Source: Rubrivivax gelatinosus
GTDB taxonomy: Bacteria > Pseudomonadota > Gammaproteobacteria > Burkholderiales > Burkholderiaceae_C
Assembly: GCF_016583785.1 (NCBI RefSeq)
Contig: NZ_NRRU01000019.1
Coordinates: 1 to 60,182 of the forward strand
Direction: 5' to 3'
Length of the DNA stretch: 60,182 nt
The notes beneath the pieces are model-generated. The model ran no database searches, was not told where the DNA came from, and saw only the letters and a program-made list of their open reading frames with translations. Every line of letters begins with the position of its first letter. The stretch's first letter is position 1. Made by a program: the position numbers and the translations under genes. Of the stretch, positions 56,312 to 60,182 are shown piece after piece.

Positions 56312-56685
56312 GCCGGCAAGGCCCGGTTGGAATTGAGGGCGCTCCAGCCGCGCACGATGCGGTAGAGGAACCAGATCGAGATCAGCGTCCAGGCGATCCA
56401 GCCCGGCACCAGGAACAGCAGCCACAGCGGGATCGTCAGCAGGTAGGCCAGGCCGGCGAAGATCACGCTGCGGATGCGCCAGCGGAAGTGCGACTCCTGC
56501 CACGACCCCACCGCGTCGCCGCGTTTGACCACGTCGATGATGAAGGCGATCAGCAGCAGCCCGATGCTGGCCTGGGCGCCGGGCAGCAACGCGCTGACCG
56601 CGACGATCGCGTGCAGCAGGTAGCTCACGTGCCCCAGCGTCTTCAGCGAGGCCTCGCGCTCGGCATTGGCCACGACTTCGTCCAT
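56308..56685 (-). CDS. DUF4870-like small membrane protein
   Basis: 125 residues. I choose ATG 56685 because AGGAGG lies six bases upstream; ATG 56691 overlaps the hisE stop but has no spacing. Three hydrophobic segments are visible: VSYLLHAIVAVSALLPGAQA, IGLLLIAFIIDVVKRG and FAGLAYLLTIPLWLLFLVPG with the end of the third at IWFLYRIVRGW. This layout is that of DUF4870 family proteins, of unknown function. The gene is conserved in the hisI-hisE-hinT-tatABC block of Burkholderiales. Coupled to hisE and hinT. Confidence 0.85.
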   Translation of the reverse strand: MDEVVANAEREASLKTLGHVSYLLHAIVAVSALLPGAQASIGLLLIAFIIDVVKRGDAVGSWQESHFRWRIRSVIFAGLAYLLTIPLWLLFLVPGWIAWTLISIWFLYRIVRGWSALNSNRALPA

Positions 56686-56687
56686 CG

Positions 56688-57062
56688 TCATCCTCCTTCG
56701 GACGCTTCGCGCCGCACGAGCTTGCGCAGCGCGAACTCCTCCAGACCGGAGAGTCCTTCGCGCCGCCGCAGTTCCGCCAGCACCTGCTCGGGGCGCAGGC
56801 CGAAGTGCGACAGCGCCACCAGGCTGTGGAACCAGAGGTCGGCGACTTCGCCGACGATGCGCTCGGGCACGCCGTCCTTGGCCGCCATCACGACCTCGGT
56901 GGCTTCTTCGCCGACCTTCTTCAGGATCGCGTCGGTGCCTTTGTGGAACAGGCGCGCGACGTAGCTCTTGTCGGGGTCGCCGCCGTGGCGCGAGTCGACG
57001 ACGTCGGCCAGGCGCGCCAGCGTGTCGTCGCCGGTGGCCGGCGCGGAAACGGGTTCGTTCAT
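56688..57062 (-). CDS. hisE: Phosphoribosyl-ATP diphosphatase HisE
   Basis: 124 residues. It removes pyrophosphate from phosphoribosyl-ATP in the second step of histidine synthesis. MazG-type motifs are [20 protein letters not shown] with [12 protein letters not shown], then [20 protein letters not shown], carrying the metal-binding E-E-x-x-E and D residues. It overlaps hisI by ATGA. The gene is free-standing, as normal in betaproteobacteria, not fused to hisI. Confidence 0.97.
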   Translation of the reverse strand: MNEPVSAPATGDDTLARLADVVDSRHGGDPDKSYVARLFHKGTDAILKKVGEEATEVVMAAKDGVPERIVGEVADLWFHSLVALSHFGLRPEQVLAELRRREGLSGLEEFALRKLVRREASEGG

Positions 57063-57448
57063 TTGTAGATGCTCTCGGGGTCTTTCAGCACCGGATCGAC
57101 CGTGCGCCAGGCCCCGTCCTCGTAACGCCGGAAGAAGCAGCTGTGCCGACCGGTGTGGCAGGCGATGCCCGGCGCATGGCCCAGTTGCGTGACTTTCATC
57201 AGGATCACGTCGGCGTCGCAGTCCAGGCGCAGCTCGTGCACCTGCTGCACATGGCCCGATTCTTCGCCTTTGTGCCAGAGGCGGCCGCGCGAGCGGCTCC
57301 AGTAGACCGCCTGGCCGCGGCGCACGGTCTCGGCCAGGGCCTCGCGGTTCATCCAGGCGAACATCAGCACGTCGCCGCTCGCCGCCTCCTGGGCGATCAC
57401 AGGCACCAGGCCGTCGCCGTCCCACTTCACGCTGTCTAGCCAGTCCAT
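57059..57448 (-). CDS. hisI: Phosphoribosyl-AMP cyclohydrolase HisI
   Basis: 129 residues. It opens the adenine ring of phosphoribosyl-AMP. Family blocks are [40 protein letters not shown] and [16 protein letters not shown], with the zinc cysteines in [18 protein letters not shown]. The other his genes (hisF, hisA, hisH, hisB) are not in this window; a nudix gene precedes hisI instead. Confidence 0.97.
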   Translation of the reverse strand: MDWLDSVKWDGDGLVPVIAQEAASGDVLMFAWMNREALAETVRRGQAVYWSRSRGRLWHKGEESGHVQQVHELRLDCDADVILMKVTQLGHAPGIACHTGRHSCFFRRYEDGAWRTVDPVLKDPESIYK

Positions 57449-57457
57449 GGGGGCAGT

Positions 57458-57967
57458 TTACGCAGGCGTGTGCGTCGCGCCGGTGAAAGCCCGTTCCTCG
57501 GCGAACCAGGCCAGCACCGGCACCGTGCCCGGCAGCACCGGCACCACCTCCACCGGCAGCGTCTGCCAGGCCATCTGCTGGTGCTCGCGCATCTCGAACT
57601 CGCCCGCCCAGTCGTAGACCTTGCAGAAGTGCAGCCGCACACGCGCGTGCGGGTAGTCCATCAGCTCGACCTTCCAGGGCTCGGCCGGGCCGATCGTGAT
57701 GCCGAGTTCCTCTTGCAGTTCGCGCCGCAGCGCTTCTTCGACGGTCTCGCCGGCCTCGAGCTTGCCGCCGGGGAACTCCCAGTAGCCGGCGTAGACCTTG
57801 CCCTCGGGGCGCGAGGTCAGCAGGAAGCGGCCGTCGGCGGCGATCAGCACGCCCACCGCGACGTCCACAGGACGGCGCGGTTCCGGTTGCACGACGTCCA
57901 CCGAACGGCGCGGTTCCGGGTGCACGACGTCCACCGCCGTGCGCTCAGCAGCGTCAGTCACCGGCAT
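57458..57967 (-). CDS. MutT-like Nudix hydrolase with repeated N-terminal extension
   Basis: 169 residues from ATG 57967, overlapping the DUF815 gene end by 14 bp; GTG 57961 is possible. The Nudix box is [23 protein letters not shown], split here as [14 protein letters not shown] and RELQEELGI, preceded by [10 protein letters not shown]. This fits an 8-oxo-dGTP diphosphatase (MutT). The first ~35 residues are a tandem repeat, [11 protein letters not shown] then [11 protein letters not shown] then VDVAVGVL, so a normal domain start (VDVAVGVL) has been preceded by two copies of an 11-residue unit. Its position after the DUF815 ATPase gene is the common betaproteobacterial order. Confidence 0.9.
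   Translation of the reverse strand: MPVTDAAERTAVDVVHPEPRRSVDVVQPEPRRPVDVAVGVLIAADGRFLLTSRPEGKVYAGYWEFPGGKLEAGETVEEALRRELQEELGITIGPAEPWKVELMDYPHARVRLHFCKVYDWAGEFEMREHQQMAWQTLPVEVVPVLPGTVPVLAWFAEERAFTGATHTPA
57859..57924. repeat. 33-bp tandem repeat in the Nudix gene 5' end
   Basis: Two adjacent 33-bp units (57859-57891 and 57892-57924) share CGACGTCCAC, GGCGCGGTTCCGG and TGCA at the same offsets; the first bases of a third unit follow (57925-57936). The unit length is a multiple of three and encodes VDVV-H/Q-PEPRR-S/P. A slippage-type duplication of coding sequence is likely. Confidence 0.9.
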
Positions 57968-58832
57968 GCCTCCCGGCGTAGTCGCGTGCGAACTGCTGCG
58001 CGACGCGGCCCGACCGCGAGCCACGCTCCAGCGCCCAGACCAGCGACTCCTGGCGCGCCGCGGCGATCGCCGGCTCGTCGACACCGAAGGCACGCAGCCA
58101 CTGCGCCACGATCGCCAGGTACTCGCCCTGGGTGAAAGGGTAGAAGCTGATCCACAGCCCGAAACGCTCGGACAGCGAAATCTTCTCCTCGACAACCTCG
58201 CCCGGGTGCACCTCGCCGTCGTCGGTGTGGGTGTAGCTGAGGTTCTCGCGCATGTACTCGGGCAGCAGGTGGCGGCGGTTGCTGGTGGCGTAGATCAGCA
58301 CGTTGTCGCTGGCCTGCGAGACCGAGCCGTCGAGCATGCTTTTCAGCGCCTTGTAGCCGGGCTCGCCTTCGTCGAAGCTGAGGTCGTCGCAGAAGACGAC
58401 GAAACGCTCGGGCCGCGCGCCGACCAGGTCGACGATGTCGGGTAGGTCGACGAGATCGGCCTTGTCGACCTCGATCAGGCGCAGGCCCTGCGGCGCGAAC
58501 TGGTTCAGGCAGGCCTTGATCAGCGAACTTTTGCCGGTGCCGCGGGCGCCGGTCAGCAGCACGTTGTTGGCACCGCGGCCGGCGACGAACTGCTCGGTGT
58601 TGCGCAGCAGGCGTTCTTTCTGGGGGTCGATCTCCTGCAGGTCGGACAGCCGGATGGTCGCGACATGGCGCACCGGCTCCAGCACCCCGCCCTGGCCGCG
58701 GCGGCGGTAGCGGAAGGCGACCGAGGCGCCCCAGTCGGGCGCGGTGGGCGGATGCGGCAGCACCGCCTCCAGCCGCGCGAGCAGCGATTCGGCGCGCGCG
58801 AGCAGCGCCTCGACGGAAGACATCGGGATCAT
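57954..58832 (-). CDS. DUF815 family P-loop ATPase
   Basis: 292 residues from ATG 58832, overlapping the pdeM stop by ATGA; ATG 58823 is an alternative. Walker A is LLTGARGTGKSSLIKACLNQ, Walker B-like VVFCDDLSFDEGEPGYKALK, followed by LDGSVSQASDNVLIYATSNR and the conserved LSERFGLWISFYPFTQGEYL. DUF815 is an AAA-type ATPase family of unknown function, widespread in betaproteobacteria next to a mutT-like gene. In many relatives the block argJ-DUF815-mutT follows secA; here DUF815-mutT is 20 kb from secA/argJ. Confidence 0.9.
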   Translation of the reverse strand: MIPMSSVEALLARAESLLARLEAVLPHPPTAPDWGASVAFRYRRRGQGGVLEPVRHVATIRLSDLQEIDPQKERLLRNTEQFVAGRGANNVLLTGARGTGKSSLIKACLNQFAPQGLRLIEVDKADLVDLPDIVDLVGARPERFVVFCDDLSFDEGEPGYKALKSMLDGSVSQASDNVLIYATSNRRHLLPEYMRENLSYTHTDDGEVHPGEVVEEKISLSERFGLWISFYPFTQGEYLAIVAQWLRAFGVDEPAIAAARQESLVWALERGSRSGRVAQQFARDYAGRHAGD

Positions 58833-59485
58833 GCGTCCGAGTGTAGGGGCCGCACCGTGTCGTCGAGCACGACCCAAATGCGGTCGCCCGGGCGGCGTTC
58901 CACGGTGGCGCAGCCGGTGAAGGCGCCGAACGCCGGCAGCACGCCGACCGCGGGCCCGAAGTGGAAACACGGCAGCCGCAGCCGGTCGTGCGCCGGGCCG
59001 GAGAGCACCGCCGCCGGGTGCAGGTGGCCGGCGATGACGTAGGCGCCGTCCAGCGGCCGGGGCTCGTGCGCGATCGCCAGCGCGCCCAGGCGCAGCGGGC
59101 CGTCGATGCAATCGATGCCCCAGTCGGGCGGCGGGTCGCCGGCATGGCGGTCATGGTTGCCGCGCACCAGCGTCAGCTGCAGCCCCGGATGGCGCGCACG
59201 CCAGCGCGCCACCGCCTGCGCCGTGCCTGGCGTGCGCGAACGCGAGGAGTGGATCAGGTCGCCGACGAAGATCACGCGTTCGGCGCCGGTGCGTGCGATC
59301 GCCGCGTCCAGCGCCTCCAGCGTCGCGCTCGTCGTGCCCGCCGGCACCGGCACACCCAGGCTGCGGAAGGACTGGGCCTTGCCGAGATGGGCATCGGCGA
59401 CCAGCAGCGCGCGTTCGGCCGGCAGGTAGGCGGCACGTTCGGGCAGCAGCAACAGCGCCTGCCCGGCAAGCTCGATCTGGACCAC
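58829..59485 (-). CDS. pdeM: PdeM-like metallophosphoesterase (ligase-associated DNA-damage-response endonuclease type)
   Basis: 218 residues from GTG 59485. Calcineurin-like metal motifs are VADAHLGKAQSFRS (D-x-H), VIFVGDLIHSSRSR (G-D), TLVRGNHDRHAG (G-N-H-D) and YVIAGHLHPAAVLSG (G-H-x-H). The size and the DAHLGK start match the PdeM group that accompanies the ATP-dependent ligase LigD-like/LigB and Lhr-like helicase set in many bacteria. Those partner genes are not in this window, so the DNA-repair role is family knowledge only. Confidence 0.85.
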   Translation of the reverse strand: MVQIELAGQALLLLPERAAYLPAERALLVADAHLGKAQSFRSLGVPVPAGTTSATLEALDAAIARTGAERVIFVGDLIHSSRSRTPGTAQAVARWRARHPGLQLTLVRGNHDRHAGDPPPDWGIDCIDGPLRLGALAIAHEPRPLDGAYVIAGHLHPAAVLSGPAHDRLRLPCFHFGPAVGVLPAFGAFTGCATVERRPGDRIWVVLDDTVRPLHSDA

Positions 59486-59494
59486 CGCGCAGGC

Positions 59495-60157
59495 TCAGCA
59501 GGCGAGGCGCTGCAGCGCCGGCTCGAGCATCTCGGTCGGCGAACGGCGGAAGCCCGAGCGCGCGTAGCGGTGCAGCCGGCCGACGGCCAGCGCCACCAGC
59601 GCCGAAGCGAGCACGTTGGCGTCGACGGTGGGCGTGCTCGAGCCGCGTTCGTCGGCGGCCGCGCGCAGGCTCTGGCGCAGCTGCGACTCGAGCCGGTCGA
59701 AGAACTGGTTCATGCGCGCGACCAGGCGTTCGTGCTCGAAGACCAGCGCGTCGCCGACCATCACCCGCGTCATGCCCGGGTTCTTCTCGCCGAACTGCAG
59801 CAGCACCGCGACGATGCGCTGCGCCTGCAGCGCGCCGGAGGTCTCGCGCTCGACGATCTGGTTGACGAGCGTAAAGACGCTGGACTCGATGAACTCGATC
59901 AGGCCCTCGAACATCTGCGCCTTGCTCGCGAAGTGGCGATACAGCGCCGCCTCGCTGACGTCGAGCCGGGCGGCCAGCGCCGCGGTCGTGATGCGCTCGG
60001 CGCCGGGCTGCTCGAGCATCTGCGCCAGCGTCTGCAGGATCTGCACGCGGCGCTCGCCCGGGCGCGGGCGCTTGCGCGCCGGCGTGGCGGTGGCGGCCGC
60101 CGGCTCGGAAACCGCCACCGGGGCCACCGGATCGGCGTGGACGGACGGGTCTTCCAT
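59495..60157 (-). CDS. slmA: Nucleoid occlusion factor SlmA (TetR family)
   Basis: 220 residues. The N-terminal ~30 residues are a low-complexity Ala/Pro extension; then the TetR helix-turn-helix RVQILQTLAQMLEQPGAERI with TTAALAARLDVSEAALYRHF. FASKAQMFEGLIEFIESSVF and TLVNQIVERETSG lead into the C-terminal dimer domain typical of SlmA. SlmA binds DNA around the chromosome and blocks FtsZ ring assembly over the nucleoid. Start 25 bp from the window end; only 10 bp separate it from pdeM. Confidence 0.92.
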   Translation of the reverse strand: MEDPSVHADPVAPVAVSEPAAATATPARKRPRPGERRVQILQTLAQMLEQPGAERITTAALAARLDVSEAALYRHFASKAQMFEGLIEFIESSVFTLVNQIVERETSGALQAQRIVAVLLQFGEKNPGMTRVMVGDALVFEHERLVARMNQFFDRLESQLRQSLRAAADERGSSTPTVDANVLASALVALAVGRLHRYARSGFRRSPTEMLEPALQRLAC

Positions 60158-60182
60158 CGGGGCTGGCGGGCGGGGGATGTCG

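Noticed and set aside
57859..57936. Short direct repeats as a CRISPR array
   Set aside because: The 33-bp units are adjacent without spacers and are in frame within the Nudix gene.

Overview
The window (GC-rich, single chromosome-like stretch) reads as a betaproteobacterium of the order Burkholderiales, most like the Rubrivivax/Leptothrix/Ideonella/Roseateles group. I base this on the exosortase B-EpsI exopolysaccharide locus, the petABC-sspA-sspB and nif3-S1C protease-tatABC-hinT-hisE-hisI gene orders, the DUF3683 FAD/iron-sulfur oxidoreductase, DUF1631 and DUF971 proteins, and a secA/argJ neighbourhood. Genus is inference. No insertion sequence, prophage, rRNA or CRISPR array was seen.

Region 1 (1-6538): the end of a mannose-1-phosphate guanylyltransferase, a UDP-glucose dehydrogenase, a large secreted beta-helix lipoprotein with a carbohydrate-binding module, and a GT14-like glycosyltransferase. 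These supply sugar nucleotides and polysaccharide-processing functions. Region 2 (6554-21236, minus strand): one tightly packed 14-gene exopolysaccharide operon, epsD-epsE-epsF-epsG-xrtB-epsI followed by six glycosyltransferases, an O-antigen-ligase-like membrane protein and a GH5 glycoside hydrolase. Most junctions are 4-base start/stop overlaps. epsE carries an apparent frameshift just after its signal peptide. Region 3 (21237-24034): a 383-bp leader full of inverted repeats, a Tim44-like protein, ubiE, DUF971 and one PEP-CTERM protein, the likely substrate class of the exosortase.

Region 4 (24035-33228): a 1323-residue FAD/4Fe-4S oxidoreductase divergent from a complete ugpBAEC-ugpQ glycerol-3-phosphate/glycerophosphodiester uptake operon with a Pho-box-like site. 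Region 5 (33232-43768): an MFS exporter, argJ, a secreted subtilase lying between argJ and secA, secA, a DciA-like protein and a radical SAM protein with an unusual domain order. Region 6 (43984-60157): tRNA-Thr, sspB, sspA, the cytochrome bc1 complex (petCBA, with a PVWY Qo motif), mscL, DUF1631, pdxA, a Nif3-family protein, a DegS/AlgW-like protease, tatC-tatB-tatA, hinT, a membrane protein, hisE, hisI, a Nudix hydrolase, a DUF815 ATPase, pdeM and slmA.

The most unusual structure is a ~72-bp repeat present twice (12034-12105 and 55095-55165), each time exactly at the stop/start junction of two co-transcribed genes and in gene orientation. It opens with an ATGA overlap with the upstream stop codon, holds two back-to-back hairpins, and ends in a sequence resembling an extended Shine-Dalgarno just before the next start codon. 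It looks like a portable translation-coupling or ribosome-binding cassette. At tatB-tatC it encodes a 24-residue mini-ORF that overlaps both neighbours by ATGA.
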